Source of the DNA: Prevotella sp. E15-22
Lineage (GTDB): Bacteria > Bacteroidota > Bacteroidia > Bacteroidales > Bacteroidaceae
Length of the DNA: 64,000 nucleotides
Reading direction: 5' to 3'
Assembly (NCBI RefSeq): GCF_023204875.1
Contig: NZ_CP096247.1
Location: forward strand, 868,001 to 932,000
Of the stretch, positions 52,512-60,543 are shown one piece after another. Positions within the stretch are counted from its first letter, which is position 1; the number at the start of each line of letters is the position of its first letter. A program made the translations under genes and the position numbers. The notes under the pieces are model-generated. The model ran no database searches. It was not told where the DNA came from and saw only the letters and a program-made list of their open reading frames with translations.

Positions 52512-52934
52512 ATGACACGAGTCCAGATGACTGACTTTGAGCGGAAGATATACGATGCGGTGACGTACAATGCGTTCCTGTTCTTGAAGGAGGCGCTGGG
52601 GCGTTTGCTGGAGCGCGATGCGGAAGGGAACGGCAAGATCGACAAGGAATTGCTGACGCTGACTTGTGCTGAACTGCAGATTGCGCTGGAGTTGGCAGTA
52701 AGGGCTGTGGTGATTCGGAGGGATGGCATCAAGGGCGTGCTTAAGAGCTCCCAGAAGGAACTCAAGGAGGATGATATCATTCGCCACTACGAAAACAAAA
52801 CGCTGAAGGTTGAGGACTTTGAAAAATTGAAGAACCACCTTAAGAAACATAGCGTTACGTCACTAAAAAAAGAAGAGTTCGAAGAGGTTGAGCGTTTTCA
52901 GCTATACCGCAACAAGATTTCCCAGCTAATGTGA
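52512..52934 (+). pseudogene. HEPN-like protein, probably truncated
   Basis: 140 residues from ATG 52512. The helical layout (FERKIYDAVTYNAFLFLKEALGRLL, ELQIALELAVRAVVIRRDG) and the ending FQLYRNKISQLM resemble a HEPN RNase domain. In HEPN proteins the R-x4-6-H motif reads RNKISHL or similar; here the histidine is glutamine and the protein stops two residues later. It is therefore probably a broken remnant. Base use is more GC-rich than in the genes before it. The frame is open back to 52440, across the palindromic element. Family call is tentative. Confidence 0.45.
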
Positions 52935-53443
52935 ACTTCCGCATAACAGCCTGATACTGAGTGTAAAACGAAAACACCGTTTCCTGTTTCATCAGACATT
53001 CATCAGACATCCGGGAAATTGAGCCTTTTCCGCTCATTTCTATACAAAATTACTACTTTTTACCCGAATACGCAAGAGCGTTAAGATTTCTTATCCATTA
53101 AGAGTAAAGAAATGTTAATTTAAGAAAGACTGGTTGAGATGACAAAAGGGGCGTTTGAGGGGAAAATGAGAGAAAATCGAGAAAAATCAGGGTTCGGACT
53201 GCTCTGAGATAATCCGAGAGAAGTTGAAAAGACCCTTGTTTAACTAGAAAACAAAATTTCACAATAATAAACATTCTCTAACAAAGACGGTGGTAAAATG
53301 ACAGGAGTTTGACTTCTGGCTAATGACTTGAAACAAATATCTGATTGCACAGGTGGTCGCATAACGATGCAGTTCGATACTGCCAATTGGAACCAATAAG
53401 TTTTGTTTGAATTATAATTGCATAAATCGATAATACACATAAT
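52935..53443. other. 509-bp intergenic region with no supported gene
   Basis: It contains the first copy of the 54-bp direct repeat (52995-53048) and its diverged extension to about 53095. The remainder is AT-rich with short purine-rich runs (GAGGGGAAAATGAGAGAAAA). I see no tRNA, no convincing promoter box and no coding frame. Confidence 0.6.
52995..53048. repeat. 54-bp direct repeat, copy 1
   Basis: Identical over 54 bases to 59274-59327. It starts GACATTCATCAGACATCCGG and contains GAGCCTTTTCCGCTC, which can fold as GAGC/GCTC. Similarity continues, weakened, for about 45 more bases (AATACGCAAGAGCGTTAAG here, AATAGGCAATAGCTTTAAG there). Confidence 0.9.
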
Positions 53444-53764
53444 ATGGCAATATTCACCAACCTATTAGAAAAGGCGGCTGCTCGTATAAATGAGATACGC
53501 CAGAGCTGTACGTCATATAAGATTGGCAAAACAGGTATGCTTCTTGAATCGAGGCTCAATGAGCCTGATTACAAAGATGATTATACTTCGATTGAACCAG
53601 TATATGAATCAAATAGTAAGGAATTGTGCAGTTTTGCTGAGTCAGAACTGATAAATACTTTTATAGATGATCCTCAATGCGACAATAAGAAAGATGGAGA
53701 TCATAGCATAGGAGATAATTTGGCAGATACTCCGCCATTCTATGTTTATGTTGTCAGTCGATAA
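53444..53764 (+). CDS. Small protein, possibly GIY-YIG-like
   Basis: A 106-residue protein. YKIGKTGMLLESRLNEPDY and ELCSFAESELINTFIDDP resemble the small GIY-YIG-type domain of T5orf172 proteins, but the typical GIY and YIG strands are only partly present (YKIGKTG) and the last residue (R) closes the protein early. The end overlaps a 55-residue ORF by 17 bases. Function unknown. Confidence 0.45.
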   Translation: MAIFTNLLEKAAARINEIRQSCTSYKIGKTGMLLESRLNEPDYKDDYTSIEPVYESNSKELCSFAESELINTFIDDPQCDNKKDGDHSIGDNLADTPPFYVYVVSR

Positions 53765-53915
53765 TAGGCAGACTTTAAATAGGATATTACCTGAAGGGTT
53801 GATACATATCTTAGAGAACTACGAGTCAGATTTCCATTTTGACAGGAGGAGACCTGGAGAAGTATACTTTCAGAGAATTCCTTTGTTTAGGGTGATTAGA
53901 AAAATAAGGTATTGA
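53748..53915 (+). CDS. Possible 55-residue protein
   Basis: ATG 53748 to TGA 53915: MLSVDNRQTLNRILPEGL at the start and FQRIPLFRVIRKIRY at the end. It overlaps the preceding gene by 17 bases in another frame, so translational coupling is possible. Basic C-terminus. Could also be a 3' fragment of a longer gene. Not recognised. Confidence 0.35.
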   Translation: MLSVDNRQTLNRILPEGLIHILENYESDFHFDRRRPGEVYFQRIPLFRVIRKIRY

Positions 53916-53936
53916 ATAACAAAAACATTTAGAATT

Positions 53937-54275
53937 ATGGCAATACAGATAAATCAAATAGAAATACTGAAGGAATATTTCAATGGCGTGATGAACAGAG
54001 CAGACCATCATGCAGATGATGTAAACGAGATAGTGTTGGCATTGATTGGCGGTGTGATTTGGCGAGCAGAAGGAAACTTTGAGGTTAAGCAATACGGTGG
54101 TGCGCCTGCAAACATCCTTTGGATGTATGTGGGTGACAATAGATATTGCTTCAAGTTTAACCACGAGACGGGTAAGATAGAATGTCATGAGGGTGGACAT
54201 AATGGCGAACTGATAGAATCTTTCGATAACCAAACTTCGATTTCAAAGGTTAAGCAGTTCTTTGCAAATATTTGA
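53937..54275 (+). CDS. Conserved-looking small protein of unknown function
   Basis: A 112-residue soluble protein: MAIQINQIEILKEYFNGVM then NRADHHADDVNEIVLALIGGVIWRAEG, a glycine-rich turn (QYGGAPANILWMYVGDNRYCF) and a beta-rich end (HETGKIECHEGGHNG). The pattern is of small proteins carried in mobile or cassette regions of Prevotella and Bacteroides. No catalytic or toxin motif is clear. It precedes the sugar-nucleotide cassette by 78 bases. Confidence 0.55.
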   Translation: MAIQINQIEILKEYFNGVMNRADHHADDVNEIVLALIGGVIWRAEGNFEVKQYGGAPANILWMYVGDNRYCFKFNHETGKIECHEGGHNGELIESFDNQTSISKVKQFFANI

Positions 54276-54353
54276 ATATCGTATATATTTGATAATAGAA
54301 AATAGTTTGCTATATAGAGATAGTTTTTTAACATTTGTCTTCTAACTTTTAAA

Positions 54354-54926
54354 ATGAACATAATAAAAACAGCAATAGAAGGCGTCCTAATCATCGAACC
54401 AAAGATTTTCGAGGATGCCCGGGGGTATTTCTTTGAGTCATTCTCCCAGCGTGAATTCGATGAGAAAGTGGGGAGGGTAAATTTTGTACAGGACAACGAG
54501 AGTAAATCATCCTATGGAGTAATGCGTGGACTGCATTTTCAACGCCCCCCCTTTACTCAGAGCAAGTTGGTTCGTTGCGTAAAAGGTGCTGTGCTTGATG
54601 TTGCTGTTGACATTCGTAAAGGTAGTTCTACGTATGGTCAGCATGTGGCTGTAGAACTTACTGAGGATAACCACCGTCAGTTCTTTGTACCGAGGGGCTT
54701 TGCACACGGCTTTGCCGTGCTGAGCGAAACGGCAGTTTTCCAGTATAAGTGTGATGAGTTCTATCATCCTGAGGCTGATGGAGGAATCAGTATTTTGGAT
54801 GATTCTCTTGGTATTGATTGGCGTATTCCTACAGAAAAGGCATTACTGTCTGAGAAAGATACAAAGCATGCAATGCTTAAAGATTTCGAAAGCCCATTTG
54901 ATATTAACGTAAACCTTTACAAATGA
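54354..54926 (+). CDS. rfbC: dTDP-4-dehydrorhamnose 3,5-epimerase
   Basis: A 190-residue cytoplasmic cupin enzyme that epimerises dTDP-4-keto-6-deoxyglucose at C3 and C5. EPKIFEDARGYFFESF, QDNESKSSYGVMRGLHFQRPP (with the active-site histidine in LHFQ), RKGSSTYGQHVAVEL and PRGFAHGFAVLSE are all typical. rfbB and rfbD, needed to complete dTDP-rhamnose, are not in the window. Confidence 0.95.
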   Translation: MNIIKTAIEGVLIIEPKIFEDARGYFFESFSQREFDEKVGRVNFVQDNESKSSYGVMRGLHFQRPPFTQSKLVRCVKGAVLDVAVDIRKGSSTYGQHVAVELTEDNHRQFFVPRGFAHGFAVLSETAVFQYKCDEFYHPEADGGISILDDSLGIDWRIPTEKALLSEKDTKHAMLKDFESPFDINVNLYK

Positions 54927-55006
54927 ATTATCGTGCAAACCGAATGCAGCAAGCTCGCTTATTGCTGAGGTGCAGCCGATGATGCATAAATTAACAGAGT
55001 AAATTT

Positions 55007-55921
55007 ATGAAGGGTATAGTTCTCGCTGGCGGCTCCGGAACCCGCCTTTATCCCATAACAAAGGGTGTAAGTAAACAGTTACTCCCTATTTATGATAAAC
55101 CGATGGTTTATTATCCGATTTCTGCACTCATGCTTGCAGGAATTAGGGATATCCTTATCATCTCTACTCCTTATGATCTCCCTGGATTCAAACGCCTGTT
55201 AGGTGACGGTTCTGATTATGGTGTACACTTCGAGTATGCGGAACAACCAAGTCCGGACGGCCTTGCCCAAGCCTTTATCATAGGTGAGAAGTTCATTGGC
55301 AATGATTCTGCTTGCCTTGTACTTGGGGACAACATTTTTTATGGTGCAGGTTTCACAGCTCTGCTTCGTAGGGCAGTTGAAGATGCTGAAGTTAATGGAA
55401 AGGCATCAGTATTTGGCTATTGGGTTTCTGATCCAGAACGTTATGGTGTTGCTGAATTCGATAAACAAGGCAACTGCCTTTCTATTGAGGAAAAACCAGC
55501 TAATCCTAAGTCAAACTATGCTGTGGTAGGTTTATACTTCTATCCTAACAAAGTGGTGGATGTGGCTAAACATATCAAGCCGTCAGCAAGAGGCGAACTG
55601 GAGATTACCACTGTTAATCAAGAATTCCTAAAAGATGGCGAATTGCTGGTAAAGGTGTTTGGACGCGGCTTTGCTTGGTTAGATACCGGTACACACGACA
55701 GCCTTGCAGAAGCTTCTACATTCGTTGAGGTGATTGAAAAGCGCCAAGGACTGAAAGTTGCTTGTTTAGAGGGTATTGCTTATCGCAATGGCTGGATAAA
55801 CGAAGAGCGTATGCGTGAAATTGCTAAGCCCATGCTCAAAAATCAGTATGGTCAGTACCTTTTGAAAGTAATAGATGAGATGAAGGAGGATATTAACAGC
55901 GGAACGCTGGAACATGTGTAA
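55007..55921 (+). CDS. rfbA: Glucose-1-phosphate thymidylyltransferase
   Basis: A 304-residue cytoplasmic enzyme that makes dTDP-glucose from dTTP and glucose-1-phosphate. The nucleotide site [28 protein letters not shown] is complete, followed by [19 protein letters not shown] and [12 protein letters not shown]. Length is normal. It follows rfbC by 80 bases and supplies the substrate for the rhamnose branch. Confidence 0.96.
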   Translation: MKGIVLAGGSGTRLYPITKGVSKQLLPIYDKPMVYYPISALMLAGIRDILIISTPYDLPGFKRLLGDGSDYGVHFEYAEQPSPDGLAQAFIIGEKFIGNDSACLVLGDNIFYGAGFTALLRRAVEDAEVNGKASVFGYWVSDPERYGVAEFDKQGNCLSIEEKPANPKSNYAVVGLYFYPNKVVDVAKHIKPSARGELEITTVNQEFLKDGELLVKVFGRGFAWLDTGTHDSLAEASTFVEVIEKRQGLKVACLEGIAYRNGWINEERMREIAKPMLKNQYGQYLLKVIDEMKEDINSGTLEHV

Positions 55922-55942
55922 TAGTATTTAAATAGCAAATTT

Positions 55943-56698
55943 ATGAAACCAGTAATAATAGCAGGGCCTTGTGTCATTGAATCACAGGATTGCCTAAATG
56001 AAGTCGCTGAGGAACTTGTTCGCCTGAACAAGAAATATGATTTGAGTATCATTTTCAAGTCTTCCTTTGATAAGGCAAATCGTACCTCTATCAAATCATT
56101 CCGTGGCCCTGGACTTGAAAAAGGACTGACGATGTTGAACGATATACGTGAGAAGTATGGCCTTAAACTTCTGACAGATATTCACGAAAGCTATCAAGCT
56201 GCCCCCGCAGGTGAGGTGGTAGATGTTTTGCAGATACCTGCTTTCCTTTGCCGCCAGACAGACTTGCTGGTAGCAGCAGCCCGGACAGGAAAGGTTGTAA
56301 ACATTAAGAAAGCACAATTTCTGAGCGGTCAAGATATGGAATACCCAGTACAGAAGGTACGGGAAAGTGGTAATGATAAGGTATGGCTTACAGAGAGAGG
56401 GAATATGTATGGCTATAATAACCTTGCTGTTGACTTCCGCAATATAGCGGATATGAAGAAGTTCACAGATACAGTAATCATGGATTGTACTCACTCTGTT
56501 CAGAGACCAGGCGCCGCTGGTGGTAAGACTGGTGGAAATCGTGAATTTGTTCCAGCAATGGCTTTGGCGGCTAAAGCGTTTGGCGCAACGGGTTATTTCT
56601 TTGAAATCCATCCTAATCCTGAAGTTGCAAAGAGCGATGGCCCGAATATGTTGGCATTAAAAGACTTCGAGAAGGTGGTCAAATCATTATTGGATTGA
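55943..56698 (+). CDS. kdsA: 3-deoxy-8-phosphooctulonate synthase (Kdo-8-P synthase)
   Basis: A 251-residue cytoplasmic aldolase-type enzyme that joins phosphoenolpyruvate and arabinose-5-phosphate. IAGPCVIES, the KSSFDKANRTSIKSFRGPGLEKGL phosphate-binding block, TDIHES, IPAFLCRQTDLL and NIKKAQFL are diagnostic. Its stop overlaps the next start by one base. This copy sits with a matching phosphatase, isomerase and CMP-transferase, so the Kdo is probably for capsule and distinct from the essential LPS copy. Confidence 0.95.
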   Translation: MKPVIIAGPCVIESQDCLNEVAEELVRLNKKYDLSIIFKSSFDKANRTSIKSFRGPGLEKGLTMLNDIREKYGLKLLTDIHESYQAAPAGEVVDVLQIPAFLCRQTDLLVAAARTGKVVNIKKAQFLSGQDMEYPVQKVRESGNDKVWLTERGNMYGYNNLAVDFRNIADMKKFTDTVIMDCTHSVQRPGAAGGKTGGNREFVPAMALAAKAFGATGYFFEIHPNPEVAKSDGPNMLALKDFEKVVKSLLD

Positions 56699-57231
56699 TG
56701 ATGAATATAAAAATGCTTGTCATGGATGTTGATGGCACATTGACAGACGGGAATATATATATGTCTGCCAATGGAGAATTGATGAAAGCCTTCAACATTA
56801 AAGATGGATATGCTATTGCTCGACTGAGAGATTATGGTATAGAACCAGTCATTATAACAGGTCGCTCATCAGAGATTGTAAAGCAACGATGTGCTGAACT
56901 TAAAATAAAAGAATTGCATCAAGGCATAGAGAATAAAAGCTATAAACTGAGAGAAGTTTGTGAGAAACTGCATGCCGAATTGAGTCAGGTGGCATATATA
57001 GGCGATGATTTGAATGATTTGTCTTGTATGAAGATTTGCGGCTATTCAGCATGTCCGTCTGATGCTATGATGCAGGTTAAGGATAGTGTCAGTTATGTTT
57101 GTCAAGCAAAAGGAGGTGATGGTGCAGTAAGGGAATTTATTGACCATATTATCTCCAATCTCGAAAAGGATGATTCAATAGCTGACTATACATTTAATGA
57201 GATAAAATACGAGAGTCAAGATAATGAATAA
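56698..57231 (+). CDS. kdsC: KdsC-like HAD phosphatase (Kdo-8-P phosphatase)
   Basis: A 177-residue cytoplasmic HAD enzyme. MDVDGTLTDG has the nucleophile aspartate and acid/base aspartate, VIITGRSS is motif II, and YIGDDLNDLSCM is motif IV with the metal aspartates. The Lys of motif III is in the ENKSYKLREV region. The family size (about 170-180) and the KdsA neighbour support Kdo-8-phosphate as substrate. It starts inside the kdsA stop (TGATG) and overlaps the next gene by 8 bases. Confidence 0.92.
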   Translation: MMNIKMLVMDVDGTLTDGNIYMSANGELMKAFNIKDGYAIARLRDYGIEPVIITGRSSEIVKQRCAELKIKELHQGIENKSYKLREVCEKLHAELSQVAYIGDDLNDLSCMKICGYSACPSDAMMQVKDSVSYVCQAKGGDGAVREFIDHIISNLEKDDSIADYTFNEIKYESQDNE

Positions 57232-58183
57232 TATGAATGAAATAAATCAGTTTGCGGTAAAATGTTTTGAAGACGAAGCTCAGGCTATTTTGAATCTGAT
57301 TCCTCGTCTGGACGAGAACTTTACCAAAGCGGCAGAACTTATATACAAATGTAAAGGTAAACTGATTGTAACAGGAGTGGGAAAGAGTGGTCATGTAGGT
57401 GAGAAAATTGCAGCTACATTGGCTTCGTTAGGAACACCTTCATTTTTCCTTAATCCGTTAGATGCATATCATGGTGATCTAGGGATGATTGCTACGGGTG
57501 ATGTGGTAATGGCTATATCTTATTCTGGTTATACGGATGAGTTGTTGAGGTTTATACCTTTAATTATTGATAGGAATGTACCAATCATTGGTGTTTCAGG
57601 TAATCCAGATTCTCTTTTAGCTCAGTATTCTGTATGTCATCTTAACATTGCTGTTGACCATGAGGCCGATCCACTGAACTTGGCTCCTACATCATCTACA
57701 ACAACTACTATGGCTATGGGTGATGCACTAGCATGCGCCTTGGTACATATGCGAAACTTTAAGCCAAGTGACTTTGCTCGTTTCCATCCTGGTGGTAGTC
57801 TTGGCAAAAGATTACTAAGTACGGTTAAAAACTCAATGGTCACGGAAAATCTCCCAATTGTAAAATTGGACGATAAGGTGAGTGACACTATTATCGCCAT
57901 AAGTCAAACTAAACAAGGAATAGCAGTCGCCATTGAAAATGGAAAGATTGCAGGCGTTGTTACTGATGGAGATGTACGCAGAGCCATGCGTAATCAACAG
58001 AATGGTTTCTTCCAACTGAAAGTGAGAGACATCATGAGTTGCAATCCTAAAACTGTCAATGAAAAGGCAAAGTTAACAGAGGCTGGTAATATGATGAGAA
58101 AATATAATATACATTCATTGATTGTTGTTAATGATGATAATCAACTTGTAGGCATTATTGATTCTTTCGCTTGTTTGTTGTAA
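57224..58183 (+). CDS. kdsD: Arabinose-5-phosphate isomerase (KpsF/GutQ/KdsD type)
   Basis: A 319-residue cytoplasmic enzyme that converts ribulose-5-phosphate to arabinose-5-phosphate for KdsA. The SIS domain spans about 35-180 (VTGVGKSGHVGEKIAATLASLGTPSFFLNPLDAYHGDLGMI and AISYSGYTDELL), and two CBS domains fill about 200-319 (TQKGIAVAIENGKIAGVVTDGDVRR, here with SQT before it, and HSLIVVNDDNQLVGIID). The CBS domains suggest feedback control. It completes the Kdo pathway with kdsA and kdsC. Confidence 0.94.
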   Translation: MNNMNEINQFAVKCFEDEAQAILNLIPRLDENFTKAAELIYKCKGKLIVTGVGKSGHVGEKIAATLASLGTPSFFLNPLDAYHGDLGMIATGDVVMAISYSGYTDELLRFIPLIIDRNVPIIGVSGNPDSLLAQYSVCHLNIAVDHEADPLNLAPTSSTTTTMAMGDALACALVHMRNFKPSDFARFHPGGSLGKRLLSTVKNSMVTENLPIVKLDDKVSDTIIAISQTKQGIAVAIENGKIAGVVTDGDVRRAMRNQQNGFFQLKVRDIMSCNPKTVNEKAKLTEAGNMMRKYNIHSLIVVNDDNQLVGIIDSFACLL

Positions 58184-58200
58184 ATTAATAGAATTAAAAT

Positions 58201-58848
58201 ATGAAGACTGTAGCATTTGTTCCGATTCGCTTGAACAGTAAGCGAGTAGTGGGTAAAAATCTGAAAATGTTGGGCGACAAGCCATTAATGTGCTATGTCC
58301 TCGAAACACTGGCTAAGGCTAAAGGTGTGGATGAGGTCTATTGCTATTGCAGTAATGAAGATGTGATAAAATACCTCCCTGAAGGCGTTAAGTTCTTGAA
58401 AAGACCAGAGTTCCTTGACAGGGATGAGACTCTTGGTAAAGAGATTTACGAGGAGTTTACTAAGACTGTGGATGCTGATGTATATATTCTTGCACATACT
58501 ACATCTCCTTTCATGAAGAAAGAAACCTTCGAAAATGCTCTTGATAAAATTATCAATGAGGATTATGATTCGGCCTTTAGTGCAGAGAAGATTCAGACAT
58601 TTGCATGGTTTAAGGGCAAAACATTGAATTATGATTTAAAGGAAATTCCCAGAACTCAGACTATTGAACCTGTTTTTGTAGAAACGAGTGCTTTTTTTAT
58701 GTTTAAACGGGACATTTGGAAGGTGCATAAGCAACGTATAGGTTTCAAACCCTATATGGCATTAGTAGATAAGATTGAGGGTGTAGATATTGACTGGCCT
58801 GAAGACTTTGAGTTTGCAGAGAAAATATTGGATACTTACAAAAAATAG
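58201..58848 (+). CDS. CMP-acidic-sugar synthetase (NeuA/KdsB-type cytidylyltransferase)
   Basis: A 215-residue cytoplasmic cytidylyltransferase. VAFVPIRLNSKRVVGKNLKMLGDKPL is the CTP-binding start (R-x-x-S-K-R-V-x-G-K). The rest (LAHTTSPFMKKETFENAL, IDWPEDFEFAEKIL) fits the acylneuraminate cytidylyltransferase family better than classical KdsB (about 250). With KdsA, KdsC and KdsD next to it the substrate is most likely Kdo or a Kdo-derived sugar, not sialic acid; no neuB or neuC is seen. It is the last gene of the cassette. Confidence 0.88.
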   Translation: MKTVAFVPIRLNSKRVVGKNLKMLGDKPLMCYVLETLAKAKGVDEVYCYCSNEDVIKYLPEGVKFLKRPEFLDRDETLGKEIYEEFTKTVDADVYILAHTTSPFMKKETFENALDKIINEDYDSAFSAEKIQTFAWFKGKTLNYDLKEIPRTQTIEPVFVETSAFFMFKRDIWKVHKQRIGFKPYMALVDKIEGVDIDWPEDFEFAEKILDTYKK

Positions 58849-58852
58849 CATG

Positions 58853-59187
58853 CATATGAATAGCGATGCATGTCTGAATTATAGAATAGTTTGTCATAAG
58901 GTAAGCGGGTATATGAGAAGTCAGTGCCAGTATATTTGCAATCCGTGTCAAATCTCTGCAATCAGTTACTTCGGACAGGCACCAGTATCGGAGCCAATAA
59001 TGCCGAGGCATGTAACGGCATTAGTAAAGCTGATTTCAAAAGCAAATCTTTTATTGCACTAAAGGAGGCTCGAGAATCACTTTATTGGATTGAATTGCTT
59101 CATAGGAATAATTTTATTGATGATAGGCAATACGAGTCTATATATGGTGACTGTGAGGAGTTGGTAAATTCTCCATCATCGCTGTAA
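58853..59187 (+). pseudogene. Four-helix-bundle protein (23S rRNA intervening-sequence type), frameshifted
   Basis: The second part (LRTGTSIGANNAEACNGISK, KSFIALKEARESLYWIELLHRN, QYESIYGDCEELVN) matches the four-helix-bundle family, whose N-terminal helix should precede LCNQLLRTG in the same frame. That helix (YRIVCHKVSGYM) is in the other frame from ATG 58859, so there is a frameshift near 58920. The end is also shortened. Function of intact members is unknown. Confidence 0.6.
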
Positions 59188-59444
59188 AAAGATCAATGAT
59201 ACGGAATAAGAGGAGTTATAGGATTGGGTGTAGCAACATCTTCCATCTTCCTTCTTCCATCTAACATCTTTACGACATTCATCAGACATCCGGGAAATTG
59301 AGCCTTTTCCGCTCATTTCTATACAAAGCTAGCCATTTTTAGTTGTCAAATAGGCAATAGCTTTAAGAAAGTTTGTCATAATCCTTTTATGTGTAATATT
59401 TGAATGTTATAATAAAATTGAACTATTCTTTCAAATTTTTGATG
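59188..59444. other. Intergenic region with direct repeat and microrepeat
   Basis: Contains a CATCTT microrepeat run at about 59238-59270 and the second copy of the 54-bp direct repeat at 59274-59327. It ends at the left end of the IS66 element. No gene seen. Confidence 0.6.
59274..59327. repeat. 54-bp direct repeat, copy 2
   Basis: Identical over 54 bases to 52995-53048, same orientation, 6.2 kb apart. The two copies bracket the small-gene and sugar-nucleotide cassette. Confidence 0.9.
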
Positions 59445-59521
59445 GTAAGCCATCATTTTAGCGTAAGGTCATTCAAAATATAATATTTACCTTTGTCGCC
59501 AAATTCAAATTTTAGTTGATT

Positions 59522-59833
59522 ATGGAGACAAGAGAGTATTTTGAGAAAGTGATGCAGGACTACAACCAGAACCGTAATGGCAGGAGCCTGCGTAAGTATT
59601 GCAAGGATGAAGCAGTGGATTACAACTGGCTCATGGAGTTCAAGAAAACCTATTCGGCTAGTAAGCCGGTAGAGCAACAGTCTTTCATTTCCCTCTCCTT
59701 GGAGGAGGAAACTCCGAAGCGGATGACCTGGGAGGTGAAGGTGCTGCAGTTGCAGAGTCCTGATGGTGACAGTATTGAAATCAAGAGTAATAATCTGTAT
59801 GCAGTGTCCGAGCTGCTTCGCAAACTGTCATAG
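59522..59833 (+). CDS. IS66 TnpA-like accessory protein
   Basis: A 103-residue protein beginning METREYFEKVMQDYNQNRNG, with SLRKYCKDEAVDYNWLMEFKKTY, as in IS66 OrfA of Bacteroidetes (MET ATG at 59522 after TTG at 59516). The end (VLQLQSPDGDSIEIKSNNLYAVSELLRKL) is a typical IS66 TnpA tail. Needed, with TnpB, for transposition. Confidence 0.88.
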   Translation: METREYFEKVMQDYNQNRNGRSLRKYCKDEAVDYNWLMEFKKTYSASKPVEQQSFISLSLEEETPKRMTWEVKVLQLQSPDGDSIEIKSNNLYAVSELLRKLS

Positions 59834-59835
59834 CC

Positions 59836-60168
59836 ATGATTAATTTCACATCGAGAACCAAGTATTTCATTAGCAGCAAACCTACTGACATGCGCAATGG
59901 CCGCGAAGGGCTAGCAGGTATAGTGCGAGAGGTGATGGGCCATAATCCTAAGTGCTATGACGAGGCATTCATATTCTACTCAAAGGATTACAGGAAGGTC
60001 AAGATCCTCCATTATGACATCAACGGCTATGTGATGTATCAGAAATGGTTTGATAGTGGTAAGTTCTTGAAACCTGAATTTACGAAGGTACAGAAGAGCC
60101 ACGAGATCAGTCGTGAAACGCTTATTTTGCTTCTGTCCACTGCCATCCAGACCAAGATAGCGATATAA
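59836..60168 (+). CDS. IS66 TnpB-like protein
   Basis: A 110-residue protein of the IS66 Orf2 family: KPTDMRNGREGLAGIV near the start and KVKILHYDINGYVMYQKWFDSGKF. The gene begins 2 bases after tnpA. The product is required for IS66 movement by an unknown mechanism. Confidence 0.9.
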   Translation: MINFTSRTKYFISSKPTDMRNGREGLAGIVREVMGHNPKCYDEAFIFYSKDYRKVKILHYDINGYVMYQKWFDSGKFLKPEFTKVQKSHEISRETLILLLSTAIQTKIAI

Positions 60169-60173
60169 AGAAT

Positions 60174-60479
60174 ATGTGTAAGACTTATACTCTTGAAGAC
60201 AACGATGGCTTGATGGCCGAGCTGAAGTCCATGCATGGAAAGATGGCCGAGATGAGAGGCCGTTTGGAACGTGACGAGATTACTCCTGATGAGTGGAGGG
60301 AGTGGTATGCAGGATATCAAGCCCGTCTTGACGAGATCAAGGAGGCCGTTTCTGGGATGCGTGAGGAGATTTCTCGCAGAAATGCAGATTTGGAACGTCA
60401 GAAACGCGAGAGGGCGGCAGAATTGAATATGTCATTCGAGGAGTATGAAAATTATCTTAAGTCGCTGATAATCAGTTAG
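60174..60479 (+). CDS. Coiled-coil protein encoded within the IS66 element
   Basis: A 101-residue, highly charged helical protein (MAELKSMHGKMAEMRGRLERDE, AVSGMREEISRRNADLERQKRER). It starts 5 bases after tnpB and stands before the transposase. IS66 elements often hold only tnpA, tnpB and tnpC, so this is an extra or accessory gene; I do not recognise it. It may interact with the coiled N-terminus of the transposase. Confidence 0.65.
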   Translation: MCKTYTLEDNDGLMAELKSMHGKMAEMRGRLERDEITPDEWREWYAGYQARLDEIKEAVSGMREEISRRNADLERQKRERAAELNMSFEEYENYLKSLIIS

Positions 60480-60508
60480 TTATATTAATATTTATTAACT
60501 TGAAATAT

Positions 60509-60539
60509 TTGCATAAGTCATTGATTTTTAGTAACTTTG
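60509..60539 (+). promoter_or_regulatory. Promoter inside IS66 for tnpC
   Basis: TTG at 60509-60511 and TAACTTTG at 60532-60539, 20 bases apart, only 4 bases before the tnpC ATG. Leaderless or nearly leaderless start. Confidence 0.6.
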
Positions 60540-60543
60540 CAGT

